64,000 bases of DNA from an uncultured Lachnospiraceae bacterium (lineage in GTDB: Bacteria > Bacillota > Clostridia > Lachnospirales > Lachnospiraceae), in the NCBI GenBank assembly GCA_947164865.1, contig CAMUYA010000001.1, forward strand, positions 1 to 64,000. Reading direction: 5' to 3'. Position 1 is the stretch's first letter, and every line of letters starts with the position of its first letter. A program made the position numbers and the translations under genes. Shown here piece by piece: positions 42,065 through 51,841 of this stretch. The notes beneath the pieces were generated by a model. That model saw only the letters and a program-made list of their open reading frames with translations, was not told the DNA's origin and searched no databases.

Positions 42065-43588
42065 TCAGAATAGCTCCTTCTTTTTCTCTATCATCCCGTC
42101 TATCTTGTCGCAGTACATCTTTACTTCCTTCACATTTTCGCAGCGCTCGATGCGGGAAATCCTGCCGTCCCCGTAATAAACCCTTTTTGATACGCATCCG
42201 GCTCCGCAGGCAATGATGGACTGAAGCTCCTCCATGATGAGGATATTGTAGATACCATACTTTCCGGGCGAGGCAAACCCCACATTTTCCAGATTACCGC
42301 TCATGTTCTTCTGACGGTACAGATAGTAGGGGATAAGTCCCATTTCGGCAGCGCCGCGGGAAGCGATCTCCATCACTTCATCGGAATTCTTAAGGGCCTC
42401 TTTTCCGTTTTCCTCTATCCATTTTGATAGTGCGGAGGCTCTCTTTATCGCAAGTGAGTGGACCGTTAAGGAATCGGGACGAAGCTCGGTTATCTTTTCG
42501 ACAGTGTGCCTTACTTCATCCTCCCCCTCTCCGGGAAGGCCGAGTATAATATCCATATTGATATTGTCAAAGCCCAGCTCTCTGGCAACGGGCCATATTT
42601 CAAGCACCTGCTTTACGCTTGCCTTACGTCCGATGATATCAAGGGTTTCCTGGCAGAAGGTCTGGGGATTGATGGAAATTCTCGTGACATTATGCTTTTT
42701 TAACACCTCGAGCTTTTCTCTCGTGATGGAATCGGCTCTTCCGGCTTCCACCGTAAATTCCTTCACTTTACCAAGATCAAAAAGCTCATGAAGCGCAGAA
42801 AGAAGCCTGTCAAGCTGCCCGGGTTCCAGCGTGGTGGGGGTTCCGCCGCCTATATACACTGTATCGGGCATATGTCCCTTTTTCATCTCCGAAACGGCCC
42901 GAAGCTCTTTTATCAGGCAGTCCAGATATCGTTCCACTTCTTTTCTGAATCCGGCGATGGGATATGAAGTAAACGAGCAGTAAAGGCATGTTGTCGGGCA
43001 GAATGGAATGCCGATATAAAGACTGTATCCATCGGGCAAATCCAGGCCTTTAAGTATTTCCCTCTCCCTCTGTGCTATCCCGGTAGCAAGGACTGCCTTT
43101 TCGTGTGAAGTCCTTCGTTCACTGACATAATAATCTATTATCTCCTCCGGGGATTGCCCGGCTTCCAGCCGCTGATAGGCAAGCTTTGTGGGCCTTACTC
43201 CGTTTAATGTACCCCACGGAAGCGTCTTGCAGGTCCTTTTCACCAGCTCGTCATAAAGCCAGTTTCCGAAGCCTTCCTTGAGGTCTGCCCCCAGCCCGCC
43301 GGGGTATCTGATAATTTCCCTGTCGGCGTGACCGGTCTTAGCATCTGCGGATGCTCCGTCTGCCTCTTGCCCTGAGGATCCGTTAAAACACACTTCAACC
43401 GGTGCATTATCACCTTCCTCAAATATAAGCTCAGCAAAAAAGCCGATCTTCTCGGCTTCTTTAATTATCTGCTCTCTGCAGCCCGGAAAAACAAGCTGCC
43501 AGCTGCTCTCAGGGTAAAAGGACTGAAAGAGCGCCAGCAGATCGTATCCGTATTTTTCATGATTTATCTTTAAGTATTTCACAGCCAT
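42065..43588 (-). CDS. hemZ: Radical SAM coproporphyrinogen III dehydrogenase-like protein HemZ
   Basis: A 507-residue radical SAM enzyme with a 4Fe-4S motif CPTTCLYCSF (CxxxCxxC), GGGTPTTLE, EAGRADSITREKLE, MDIILGLPGEG and KRASAL. The N-terminal 165 residues are the extension that distinguishes HemZ from HemN/HemW. It would act in oxygen-independent porphyrin synthesis; whether clostridial HemZ does so is not settled. Its start overlaps the MBL gene by 10 bases. hemW, a second radical SAM paralogue, lies at 53055-54281. Confidence 0.92.
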   Translation of the reverse strand: MAVKYLKINHEKYGYDLLALFQSFYPESSWQLVFPGCREQIIKEAEKIGFFAELIFEEGDNAPVEVCFNGSSGQEADGASADAKTGHADREIIRYPGGLGADLKEGFGNWLYDELVKRTCKTLPWGTLNGVRPTKLAYQRLEAGQSPEEIIDYYVSERRTSHEKAVLATGIAQREREILKGLDLPDGYSLYIGIPFCPTTCLYCSFTSYPIAGFRKEVERYLDCLIKELRAVSEMKKGHMPDTVYIGGGTPTTLEPGQLDRLLSALHELFDLGKVKEFTVEAGRADSITREKLEVLKKHNVTRISINPQTFCQETLDIIGRKASVKQVLEIWPVARELGFDNINMDIILGLPGEGEDEVRHTVEKITELRPDSLTVHSLAIKRASALSKWIEENGKEALKNSDEVMEIASRGAAEMGLIPYYLYRQKNMSGNLENVGFASPGKYGIYNILIMEELQSIIACGAGCVSKRVYYGDGRISRIERCENVKEVKMYCDKIDGMIEKKKELF

Positions 43589-44241
43589 CCCGATTCCCCG
43601 GAGTCATTCACAAAAGGGTTATATTTCTTCTCGTGCCCGATAGTGGTCTCATCCCCGTGCCCCGGATAAACCTTTGTATCGTCCGGAAGAACAAAGAGCT
43701 TTTCCTTTATGGATCTTTCAAGAGTGGCACCGCTTCCTGTGGGCAGATCGGTTCTTCCCACCGATTCGCAAAAGAGAGTATCTCCCGAGATAAGGAATCC
43801 TGCCTCCGGGATGTAGAAGCAGCAGCTCCCTTCCGTATGACCCGGAGTAGCGATCACTTTGATCTTTATTCCCTCGATCTCAAGCTCCTGTCCGTCCCTG
43901 AAAAAAACATTCGCCTTAACTGTGGCGGCTCTTCCGGCCATCGCGGAGGAATTGAGCCTGCTGTCGGATAAAAGCCTCTCCTCTGCGTCGAGCGCATATA
44001 TTTTTGCACTTGTGGCGCTCCTTAGCTGGCTGGCGCCCCAGATATGATCGAAATGCCCGTGGGTCAAAAGAAGCGCGGACACATCAAATCCGTTCTTTTT
44101 TAGAGAATCAGCCATTCCTTTTCCGTTATCCGGTGCATCTACCACGATGCATCTGTTTGCACCCTCGCGATAAAGAAAATATGAATTTGTGGCACAAACG
44201 CCGATGACCATGCGTCCGATCTTTATATCCGACATATACAC
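43579..44241 (-). CDS. MBL-fold metallo-hydrolase (glyoxalase II-like)
   Basis: A 220-residue zinc hydrolase with the THGHFDHIWG metal motif, ATPGHTEGS, ISGDTLF and YPGHGDETT. The pattern suits the YcbL/GloB-like subgroup that hydrolyses thioesters such as S-lactoylglutathione. It lies between rel and hemZ in a common clostridial arrangement (rel-MBL-hemZ). 30 bases after rel. Confidence 0.92.
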   Translation of the reverse strand: MYMSDIKIGRMVIGVCATNSYFLYREGANRCIVVDAPDNGKGMADSLKKNGFDVSALLLTHGHFDHIWGASQLRSATSAKIYALDAEERLLSDSRLNSSAMAGRAATVKANVFFRDGQELEIEGIKIKVIATPGHTEGSCCFYIPEAGFLISGDTLFCESVGRTDLPTGSGATLERSIKEKLFVLPDDTKVYPGHGDETTIGHEKKYNPFVNDSGESGWL

Positions 44242-44271
44242 CTCATCTGCCCTGTGTGGGCATCTTTATGC

Positions 44272-46584
44272 TTAACCCGTTGTTCTTTCGATATCAACGA
44301 CACCTTCGATATTTCTGATCTTTTCAACTATCTTTTCAAGCTCTTCTTTTCCGGATATCTCAAAGGATGTCTGCATCGTTGCAACACCCTGACGGTTCGT
44401 CTTGGTGTTCATGGACATTATGCTTATGTTTTTCTCGGTAAGAGCCTTGGAAACATCCGCAAGGAGTCCTGTTCTGTCGTTTGCGTATATCTTGATATCA
44501 GCAAGATATTTACCGGTGCTCTGATCCTCGGGATCCTGCCATTCGGCATCTATGAGCCTTACCCTGTCGAGCTCCGGAAGGTTCATGATGTTGATGCAGT
44601 CCGTGCGGTGAATGGATATCCCTCTTCCCCTTGTCACGAATCCCACGATCTCATCTCCCGGAACGGGCGAGCAGCACTTTGAGAATCTGACCGAAAGATC
44701 GGTGATCCCCTTTACAACTATACCGCTCCTTATTTTTGTATGAAGAGGCCTGTTTGCACGAGCGGCGGCATTTTCCGCGATCGCTTCGAGCACTTCCTCC
44801 TTGGTCATTATCTGCTGGTGATCGGCATCATAGAGCTCCTTGATCTTGTTAATGACCTGTCCGTCTTTTAGCGCTCCGTGGCCCACCGCCGCAAGCACGC
44901 CTTCCCAGTCGTGAAGTCCGTACTTTTTGATCAGCTCATTCTGATATTCCGGGGTAAGGATCGCATACAGATCGATACCTTTTGATTTACAATAGCTGAG
45001 CAGGTATTCTTTTCCTTTTGCGACATTATCTTCCTTCGATTCATTTCTGAACCACTGATTGATCTTGTTCTTGGCCTGTGTGCTCTTAACAAGGCTGAGC
45101 CAGTCCCGGCTGGGGCCCTTTGTATTCTGTGAAGTGATCACTTCTATGCGGTCGCCGTTTTTGATCCTGTAATCGATGGGTACAAGCTTACCGTTAACCC
45201 TGGCTCCCACCATCCTGTTCCCGACAGCGCTGTGAATGCTGTAAGCAAAGTCGATGGGGCATGATCCTGCGGGAAGGTTTTTGACTTCTCCCGTGGGCGT
45301 AAAGCAATACACACTCTCCCCGAACAGATCCAGGTCGTTCTTAAGCAGATTCATGAACTCCCGGTTATCCGACATGTCCCTCTGCCACTCCAGGATCTGA
45401 CGAAGCCATGAAAGCTTTTCCTCCTCGCCGTGAACAGTTCCCGTTCCGGCAGAAGTCTCTTTATATTTCCAATGGGCTGCGATACCATATTCAGCAGCCT
45501 TGTGCATTTCGAAGGTTCTGATCTGGATCTCAAAAGGCTGACCGCTGGAGCCGATAAGTGTCGTATGCAGCGACTGATACATATTTGGCTTTGGCATAGC
45601 GATATAGTCTTTGAATCTTCCCGGTATGGGTTTATACATTTCGTGGATAACACCCAGGGCGGCATAGCAGTCCTTAACGGTGTCGACTATTATCCTTACC
45701 GCGAAAAGATCATATATCTGATCCAGTGTTTTATTCTGATTTTTCATCTTTTTGTAGATGGAAAAGAAATGCTTGACTCTTCCGTCCACAGTTGCCTTAA
45801 TGCCTGCATTTTTGATATGCTCGGCCACCTCGGCGATTATTCCCTTGATGTATTCCTCCCTCTCGGTACGTCCCATTTCTATCTTCTGGGAGAGATCCTT
45901 GAAAGCCTCGGGATCGAGATACATAAGCGAAAGGTCGTCCAGCTCGACTTTTATCTTGCTGATACCAAGCCTCTGCGCTATAGGACAGTATATCTCCTGA
46001 GTCTCTCTCGCTATCCTTATCTGGCTCTCAGGGCTCTGATACTGGAGCGTGCGCATATTGTGCAGGCGGTCGGCGAGCTTGATCATGATCACGCGGATGT
46101 CCTTTGCCATGGCAAGGAACATCTTTCTCAGGTTCTCAGCCTGCATCTCAAGCTTGGCATCCGACTGATCGATAGAAGCCTGAAGAGGCAGCTTTTCCAG
46201 CTTTGTAACGCCGTCGACAAGAATCGCTACATCCTCTCCGAAATCCCTTTTCAGGTCATCCTCCGTCATGACGGTGTCTTCCACCACGTCGTGAAGAAGT
46301 CCCGCGGCGATAGTCTCTTTATCCATCTCGAGCTGAGCAAGAATGATCGCGACATTGAGCGGGTGGATAATATAAGGCTCTCCCGATTTTCTGAACTGAT
46401 CCTTATGAGCGGTGCTGGCGGTATTATAAGCCTTCTCTATCATGGAGATATCGTCGCTGGGGTGATATTCCTTGACAGCACTGATAAGCTTCGCATAAAG
46501 TTCATCAGGCGAAACAAAATCTTCGTATTTAGTTATATGACCGGTGTCAATTGCAGCGCTGCTGACAATCTTTTCCTCGTCCAT
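44272..46584 (-). CDS. relA: Bifunctional (p)ppGpp synthetase/hydrolase (Rel)
   Basis: Full-length 770-residue RSH protein. HD hydrolase domain with HPLNVAIILAQ and GLLHDVVEDT (the HDxxED metal set is intact), synthetase with RIIVDTVKDCYAALG and MPKPNMYQSLHTTL, TGS domain (YCFTPTGEVKNLP), zinc-finger/helical region and a C-terminal ACT domain (GLLADVSKALTEKNISI). It both makes and degrades the alarmone in the stringent response. AAGGAG precedes ATG at 46584. Followed by MBL and hemZ on the same strand, preceded by apt. Confidence 0.97.
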   Translation of the reverse strand: MDEEKIVSSAAIDTGHITKYEDFVSPDELYAKLISAVKEYHPSDDISMIEKAYNTASTAHKDQFRKSGEPYIIHPLNVAIILAQLEMDKETIAAGLLHDVVEDTVMTEDDLKRDFGEDVAILVDGVTKLEKLPLQASIDQSDAKLEMQAENLRKMFLAMAKDIRVIMIKLADRLHNMRTLQYQSPESQIRIARETQEIYCPIAQRLGISKIKVELDDLSLMYLDPEAFKDLSQKIEMGRTEREEYIKGIIAEVAEHIKNAGIKATVDGRVKHFFSIYKKMKNQNKTLDQIYDLFAVRIIVDTVKDCYAALGVIHEMYKPIPGRFKDYIAMPKPNMYQSLHTTLIGSSGQPFEIQIRTFEMHKAAEYGIAAHWKYKETSAGTGTVHGEEEKLSWLRQILEWQRDMSDNREFMNLLKNDLDLFGESVYCFTPTGEVKNLPAGSCPIDFAYSIHSAVGNRMVGARVNGKLVPIDYRIKNGDRIEVITSQNTKGPSRDWLSLVKSTQAKNKINQWFRNESKEDNVAKGKEYLLSYCKSKGIDLYAILTPEYQNELIKKYGLHDWEGVLAAVGHGALKDGQVINKIKELYDADHQQIMTKEEVLEAIAENAAARANRPLHTKIRSGIVVKGITDLSVRFSKCCSPVPGDEIVGFVTRGRGISIHRTDCINIMNLPELDRVRLIDAEWQDPEDQSTGKYLADIKIYANDRTGLLADVSKALTEKNISIMSMNTKTNRQGVATMQTSFEISGKEELEKIVEKIRNIEGVVDIERTTG

Positions 46585-46638
46585 ATAAGCTCCTTATCCG
46601 TTACTCTCGGTACGTTTCTACCAGGTACCGTAACCGGA

Positions 46639-47163
46639 TTACTTTCCTTCGTAAGTGATGGCGGCATCAAGTCTGTATCCGCTTATCTTTTCTCTTCCCT
46701 TAAGCCCTGCAAGTTCTATCAGTACCACTACGCCGACCACTTCTCCGCCGAGCTTCTCGACGAGATCTATCATGGCCTTGGTGGTGCCGCCGGTGGCGAT
46801 AAGGTCATCCACAAGAAGGACCTTCTGACCGGGCTTGATGCTGTTTTTATGTATCTCTATGGTAGCGCTTCCGTATTCAAGGTCGTAAGAAGTCTCAATG
46901 GTCTCGCAGGGAAGCTTGCCTTTTTTTCTGATGAGATGAAAAGGCTTTTTGAGATTGTATGCTATGGGAGCTCCGAATATGAATCCTCTCGACTCCGCGC
47001 CGACCACACAGTCTATTTCCAGATCCTTAACGAGATCCTGCATTGTGTCGATTGCAAGCTGGAATCCTTCAGCATCCTCAAGCACGCTTGTGACATCCCT
47101 GAAAATGATCCCTTTCTCAGGGAAATCCGGAATGCTCCTGATGTACTCCTCAAGTTTTTTCAT
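46639..47163 (-). CDS. apt: Adenine phosphoribosyltransferase
   Basis: Salvages adenine to AMP. 174 residues with the type I PRPP motif VLLVDDLIATGGTTKAMIDLVE, and AESRGFIFGAPIAYNL and KLPCETIETSYDLEYG of the Apt family. An excellent GAGGAGG site precedes ATG at 47163. It sits directly upstream of rel, as in many Firmicutes. Confidence 0.97.
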   Translation of the reverse strand: MKKLEEYIRSIPDFPEKGIIFRDVTSVLEDAEGFQLAIDTMQDLVKDLEIDCVVGAESRGFIFGAPIAYNLKKPFHLIRKKGKLPCETIETSYDLEYGSATIEIHKNSIKPGQKVLLVDDLIATGGTTKAMIDLVEKLGGEVVGVVVLIELAGLKGREKISGYRLDAAITYEGK

Positions 47164-47190
47164 TTAAAATATTCCTCCTCGAATTAAGCG

Positions 47191-47226
47191 AAAAAGAGGC
47201 TTCCCCATCAAACGGGAGCAGCCCCT
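47191..47226 (-). terminator. Terminator between the SEC-C gene and apt
   Basis: On the minus strand AGGGGCT and AGCCTCT pair (one G-U), with a further internal CCC/GGG stem, followed by TTTTT. It ends the SEC-C transcript, so apt probably has its own promoter. Confidence 0.65.
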
Positions 47227-47244
47227 TTAGGCGTGGTAACCCCT

Positions 47245-47748
47245 TTATTTCCTGCCGCAGCACTTTTTGTACTTCTTACCGCTTCCGCAAGGGCAGGGAT
47301 CATTGGGATAGATCTTGGGTTCTTTAACTATAGTGGTGGATGATTTCTGCTCTTTATAAAGAGCCTTTCTCTCTTCCTCACTGTAGATAGCTTCCCACTC
47401 AGGAAGATTGTAAAGCCAGTCAGCATCGGCGCCTACCATATTCTTGTAGAGAAGAGCTTTGTCAAAACCCAGCTGTACTTCGGTATCCTCATCCATCTCC
47501 TCGATGGGGTTCTTTTCCTTAAGGCTGTCGTTGATACCGTCAAGGAAGCCCGTCATTGTAAGGATAGATACATTGTATTTTTCAGCAAGTTCCTTAACGG
47601 TTCCCTTAACTACCTCATCGGGATTCTGAAGAAGCTGAATATAGATCTCTTTCTCATCCTGAAAATACTTAGCCCAGAGAGCCTGAAGCTTCTGCTGTTC
47701 AAGATTCTCGTTATACGCTTCCTTGCGCCATTGTTCCAAAAGTGACAT
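47245..47748 (-). CDS. SEC-C zinc-binding domain protein
   Basis: A 167-residue protein whose last 22 residues ([20 protein letters not shown]) form the SEC-C zinc-binding module first known from the SecA C-terminus. The preceding 140 residues are helical (Glu/Lys rich) with an N-terminal [11 protein letters not shown] and no known catalytic motif. Family members are widespread in Clostridia, often annotated as SEC-C domain-containing. Function unknown. A good promoter lies 50-78 bases upstream. Confidence 0.88.
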   Translation of the reverse strand: MSLLEQWRKEAYNENLEQQKLQALWAKYFQDEKEIYIQLLQNPDEVVKGTVKELAEKYNVSILTMTGFLDGINDSLKEKNPIEEMDEDTEVQLGFDKALLYKNMVGADADWLYNLPEWEAIYSEEERKALYKEQKSSTTIVKEPKIYPNDPCPCGSGKKYKKCCGRK

Positions 47749-47797
47749 ATATTTTTCCTCGCATTTTCATTGATTGTTTAGGATAAACACAACATAT

Positions 47798-47826
47798 AGT
47801 ATATAACACTTTTTCTTATCAATCAA
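47798..47826 (-). promoter_or_regulatory. Sigma-A-type promoter of the SEC-C gene
   Basis: Minus strand TTGATT (47821-47826), 17-base spacer, TATACT (47798-47803). Confidence 0.65.
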
Positions 47827-47879
47827 GCCTTATGCACTATTGACAAATAAGCTCTGCCAACTTTTATCAAATTAGCCAA

Positions 47880-47908
47880 TTGACCTGAAAGGTCCGACTG
47901 ATTATCAT
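47880..47908 (+). promoter_or_regulatory. Sigma-A-type promoter of dprA-comM
   Basis: TTGACC (47880-47885), 17-base spacer, TATCAT (47903-47908). A small hairpin with CGGGC/GCCCG arms follows in the leader near 47931-47944. Confidence 0.6.
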
Positions 47909-47979
47909 TTTTTATAGCCGATCATGGTACGGGCGTTCGCCCGGGTTTATACCCACTCAGAAATAAAGGAATACTGTTT

Positions 47980-49179
47980 ATGAATGATTATGCTGAAGAA
48001 AAGCGCTTTATGGAGCTACTTTGCTCTGTTAAAGGGCTTAACGGTTCGGTAGGACGAAGTCTTATCGAATATTTCGGGTCTGCTGAAAACATTTTCGGTG
48101 CAGATGAAAAAACCTTGTCGGGACTGCTCACTCCCGCACTTTCAAAAAACTTGAATAACCTCAGGCGCTCCCTGTCCGACACGGAAAAGAGTCTGAAAAA
48201 AAAGACAGCTGCCGGGTGCTCTGCAAACGGTATTAATTTCATTACTTTTAGAGAACCCGCGTTTCCCGATAGACTGTCCGAAATACCCGATGCACCTGTG
48301 GGGCTGTGGTATATCGGATCACTTCCGTCACCTGATCTGCCCTCTGTGGCTGTAATAGGTGCCAGAGAATGCTCGTCATACGGCGAGTGTGTTGCCAAAA
48401 GCTTAGGTGCTGCACTAGGCAGAGCAAAGGTGCAGGTGATCAGCGGTATGGCACGCGGTATCGACGGAATAAGCCAGCAGGCTGCGCAGGATGAAGGCGG
48501 GCTCTCCTACGGCGTACTTGGATCAGGCGCCGATGTGTGTTATCCCCCATCCAATCGCAGGCTGTATGACTCCCTTCGCCTGAGCGGAGGGATCATATCA
48601 ATATATCCCCCGGGAGAAATGGCACTGCCTCAGAATTTCCCTCCGCGAAACCGTATTGTAAGCGGGCTTTCCGATGCCGTTATCGTGGTGGAGGCCAGGC
48701 AGAAAAGCGGAACTCTTATCACTGTTGATATGGCTCTTGAGCAGGGCCGCGAAGTATATGCCGTTCCGGGGCGTATAACGGACAGGTTGAGCGACGGGTG
48801 CAACGGTCTTATAGGTCAGGGTGCAAATGTATTTCTCTCTCCCGATATCTTTCTGGCTGAACTGTCAGAAATAATAGACTCAAAAAAAAACGGTGGATCG
48901 CCCCCTCGTGAAGAGCGCATCAAAAGAAGATCAACATGTTCATCAAGGATAAAAAAGCTACACAGGGAGTACTCCGGTTCCCGCGATCTGCCTCCGGATC
49001 TTTCGGATGATGAAGCGAAGGTACTCTCTGTTCTCGGGCTTACTCCCTTAAGCGCCCAGGATATCATAAGCCTGCTTAAGGAATACGACTATCCCGCCGT
49101 ATCAATGATTCTGATGCAGCTGCTTATTGAAGGACATGCCGCTCAGGTAGGTCAGGGCAGCTTTATCAGGAAATACTGA
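47980..49179 (+). CDS. dprA: DNA-processing protein DprA
   Basis: Loads RecA on imported single-stranded DNA. 399 residues with the Rossmann DprA core (VAVIGARECSSYGE, VQVISGMARGIDGISQQAA, YGVLGSGADVCYPP, FPPRNRIVSGLSDAVIVVEA, QGREVYAVPGRI) and a C-terminal winged-helix DprA_WH-like part (ALSVLGLTPLSAQDII-type segment). The N-terminal SAM-like segment (VKGLNGSVGRSLIEYFGS) is present. First gene of the pair dprA-comM on the plus strand, separated by 40 bases. Confidence 0.96.
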   Translation: MNDYAEEKRFMELLCSVKGLNGSVGRSLIEYFGSAENIFGADEKTLSGLLTPALSKNLNNLRRSLSDTEKSLKKKTAAGCSANGINFITFREPAFPDRLSEIPDAPVGLWYIGSLPSPDLPSVAVIGARECSSYGECVAKSLGAALGRAKVQVISGMARGIDGISQQAAQDEGGLSYGVLGSGADVCYPPSNRRLYDSLRLSGGIISIYPPGEMALPQNFPPRNRIVSGLSDAVIVVEARQKSGTLITVDMALEQGREVYAVPGRITDRLSDGCNGLIGQGANVFLSPDIFLAELSEIIDSKKNGGSPPREERIKRRSTCSSRIKKLHREYSGSRDLPPDLSDDEAKVLSVLGLTPLSAQDIISLLKEYDYPAVSMILMQLLIEGHAAQVGQGSFIRKY

Positions 49180-49219
49180 TAAAACGCTTATTGCATCAAA
49201 ACAGATCACATGAAAGGAA

Positions 49220-50770
49220 ATGTATATGTACAGTAAAATAATATCCGGTGCTCTTCTGGGTGTAAGGTCGCTGCTTATTAACGTCGAAGTGGATGTATCT
49301 TCGGGAATTCCCCTTTTTGCCATGGTGGGGTGTGCCGGAAGCGAGGTGCGCGAATCAAAAGAAAGGATATGGGCTGCTTTTAAAAACACCGGTCTGCCAA
49401 TGCCCGTATCGAGGATTACCGTCAATCTTTCCCCCGCGGATATGCATAAAGAGGGAACATCCTATGACCTTCCGATAGCTATAGGCATTCTTGAAAGCGC
49501 CGAGATCATTCCCGCAGGGAATTCCGGCAATATACTCTTTCTGGGCGAACTTGGATTAAACGGTGAGATACGTACTGTAAGGGGAGTGCTCCCCATCGTC
49601 ACTGAAGCGGCAAAAAAGGGGATAAAAGAATGCATCATACCATCCGGAAACGCCGCGGAAGGGGCTATAGTTCCCGGCATCATCGTAAGGGGTGCCGAAT
49701 CCCTTACACAGGTACTGGAATACCTTAGATCACCTTCGGAGGAAAAGCTTCCGAGGGAGCCTGCATGCTCCTTTGAAAACGACCTTTCCGAAGATTCATC
49801 CACCGAATATGAAGAAGACTTTGCCGATGTAAACGGTCAGGATGCCGCCAAAAGAGCGGCCGTGATATCTGCGGCCGGATTTCACAGCCTTTTGATGACA
49901 GGTCCCCCGGGAGTGGGTAAATCACTTATCGCAAAGAGGATCCCCTCCATTATGCCCCCTCTTTCCCGGGATGAGAGTCTGGAGGTAACAGCCATATACA
50001 GCGTGGCAGGAAAGCTTCCCCCCGGCAGTACTCTTATCAGAAAGCGAGGCTTTGAAAGCCCGCATCATACCATCACGCTTCCCGCTCTTACGGGAGGAGG
50101 GTCGAATCCCCGTCCCGGGGCTATATCCCTTGCGCACCGTTCTGTGCTCTTTTTGGATGAGCTTACGGAGTTTGACCGAAAAGCCATCGACAGCTTAAGA
50201 CAGCCTCTCGAGGACCATGAGGTACATATCTCAAGGTCAAGATACAGTATCAGCTATCCGGCTGATTTTCTGCTGGTATGTGCCATGAATCCCTGTCCCT
50301 GCGGTTATTATCCCGACAGGAACAGATGCAGATGCACCGAGAATACCATACGAAAATATCTCGGCAAAGTGTCGGGACCGATCCTTGACAGGATAGATCT
50401 CTGCGTGCAGATGAGCCCGGTATCAGTCAAGGATATTTCCGCCGGGAAAAAGGGGATCACAAGCGCAGAGATGCGCAGCAGGGTCGTCCTTGCCAGAATA
50501 GCACAAAAAAAGCGATATGAAGGAACCTCATACCGCTTTAATTCCGAAGTTAACGGATCCGATCTGGAAAAATACTGCCCTCTTGATGAGAAAGAAAGAT
50601 CATTTCTCGGTGAGATGTCTGACCGGCTCGGCCTGAGTGTCCGCTCGTATCACCGCATCATCCGGGTGGCAAGGACCATAGCCGATATAGAGGGAAGTGA
50701 CCGCATCTGCCACGGGCATATCCTCGAAGCCGCCTCATACAGACCGAACGACGAATATTGGAAGACGTAA
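49220..50770 (+). CDS. comM: ComM/YifB family Mg-chelatase-like AAA ATPase
   Basis: A 516-residue AAA+ helicase-type protein needed in some bacteria for branch migration in natural transformation. N-terminal Lon-like domain (VEVDVSSGIPLFAMVG, VNLSPADMHKEGTSYDLPIAIGIL), Walker A TGPPGVGKSLIAKR, FLDELTEFDRKAIDSLRQPLE, the zinc-like CPCGYYPD...CRC cluster and C-terminal SYHRIIRVARTIADIEG. Follows dprA. Its stop is 9 bases from the stop of the convergent pilT gene, with no obvious terminator between. Confidence 0.95.
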   Translation: MYMYSKIISGALLGVRSLLINVEVDVSSGIPLFAMVGCAGSEVRESKERIWAAFKNTGLPMPVSRITVNLSPADMHKEGTSYDLPIAIGILESAEIIPAGNSGNILFLGELGLNGEIRTVRGVLPIVTEAAKKGIKECIIPSGNAAEGAIVPGIIVRGAESLTQVLEYLRSPSEEKLPREPACSFENDLSEDSSTEYEEDFADVNGQDAAKRAAVISAAGFHSLLMTGPPGVGKSLIAKRIPSIMPPLSRDESLEVTAIYSVAGKLPPGSTLIRKRGFESPHHTITLPALTGGGSNPRPGAISLAHRSVLFLDELTEFDRKAIDSLRQPLEDHEVHISRSRYSISYPADFLLVCAMNPCPCGYYPDRNRCRCTENTIRKYLGKVSGPILDRIDLCVQMSPVSVKDISAGKKGITSAEMRSRVVLARIAQKKRYEGTSYRFNSEVNGSDLEKYCPLDEKERSFLGEMSDRLGLSVRSYHRIIRVARTIADIEGSDRICHGHILEAASYRPNDEYWKT

Positions 50771-50779
50771 ACTTGTTAT

Positions 50780-51841
50780 TTAAAGCTTCATCTCCATTGC
50801 GTCGGGATCCTGTGCGAAGTTGACCGCCTGTTCCCTGTCGATCTTTCCGTCAAAGTAGAGCTGCTGAATAGCCTCATCCATCGTGATCATGCCCATCTTC
50901 CTGTTTGTCTGCATAACTGATGCAAGCTGATGCGACTTACCTTCGCGGATCAGGTTTCTTACAGCGTGGTTAGCGTGCATTACCTCAAAGGCTGCCACAC
51001 GGCCTTTACCGTCGGCAGTAGGGATAAGCTGCTGAGATACAACTGCCTCGAGAACGTTTGCAAGCTGTACTCTTATCTGCTGCTGCTGATGAGGCGGGAA
51101 TACGTCAATGACACGGTCCACGGTGCTGGCTGCACCTATGGTGTGCAGGGTTGAAAGCACAAGGTGACCTGTCTCAGCTGCGGTGATCGCAACGCTTATG
51201 GTCTCAAAGTCTCTCATCTCTCCGACAAGTATAACATCCGGGTCCTCACGGAGAGCCGCACGAAGCGCATTTGCATAGCTGTTGGAGTCAAGACCGATCT
51301 CTCTCTGGTTTACCATCGACATCTTATGCTGATGCAGGTACTCGATGGGATCCTCAAGGGTGATAACGTGCGCATCACGGAAATTATTAATCTTGTCTAT
51401 TATGGCTGCCAGAGTGGTTGATTTACCGCTTCCTGTAGGGCCGGTAACAAGAACAAGTCCCCTCTTTCTCTGATAAAGATCCACAACAGAAACGGGAAGT
51501 CCCAGCTGCTCCGGCGAAGGAACCTGCGTTCCTACAAGACGGAACGCGGCACTGGCGGATCCTCTCTGCTTATAAATGTTCACTCGATAGCGGCCAACCA
51601 TTGGGATTGAGAATGACATATCATACTCTCCTCTCTCCTCGAACTTGGCTCTCTGCGCATCCGTTGTGATATTGAGAATAACGTCAAGCGTATCGGCAGG
51701 CATCATCCTCTGGTATTCATCCATAGTGATAAGATTGCCGTTAACACGCATCTTGGGCGGAATACCTACGGTGATATGTACATCGCTGGCTCCTGCCTCT
51801 TTTGCCTTCTTTAATACTTCCTCTATGTCAAGCATCGTCAA
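50780..51841 (-). CDS. pilT: Type IV pilus retraction ATPase PilT
   Basis: Hexameric motor of 353 residues: DVHITVGIPPKMRVNG, Walker A GPTGSGKSTTLAA, the Asp box and Walker B (LREDPDVILVGEMRDFET), the His box HLVLSTLHTIG and the PilT-typical AIRNLIREGK-like element (AVRNLIREGKSHQL). C-terminal AMEMKL tail. No other pilus genes are in the window. Its start overlaps the HD-domain gene by 4 bases (ATGA), so the two are translated together. Supports twitching or DNA uptake. Confidence 0.95.
   Translation of the reverse strand: MTMLDIEEVLKKAKEAGASDVHITVGIPPKMRVNGNLITMDEYQRMMPADTLDVILNITTDAQRAKFEERGEYDMSFSIPMVGRYRVNIYKQRGSASAAFRLVGTQVPSPEQLGLPVSVVDLYQRKRGLVLVTGPTGSGKSTTLAAIIDKINNFRDAHVITLEDPIEYLHQHKMSMVNQREIGLDSNSYANALRAALREDPDVILVGEMRDFETISVAITAAETGHLVLSTLHTIGAASTVDRVIDVFPPHQQQQIRVQLANVLEAVVSQQLIPTADGKGRVAAFEVMHANHAVRNLIREGKSHQLASVMQTNRKMGMITMDEAIQQLYFDGKIDREQAVNFAQDPDAMEMKL

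Noticed and set aside
45430..47187. A 585-residue open frame on the plus strand
   Set aside because: It is the antisense of rel and apt, both of which have all family motifs; the frame has low-complexity composition and no ribosome binding site.
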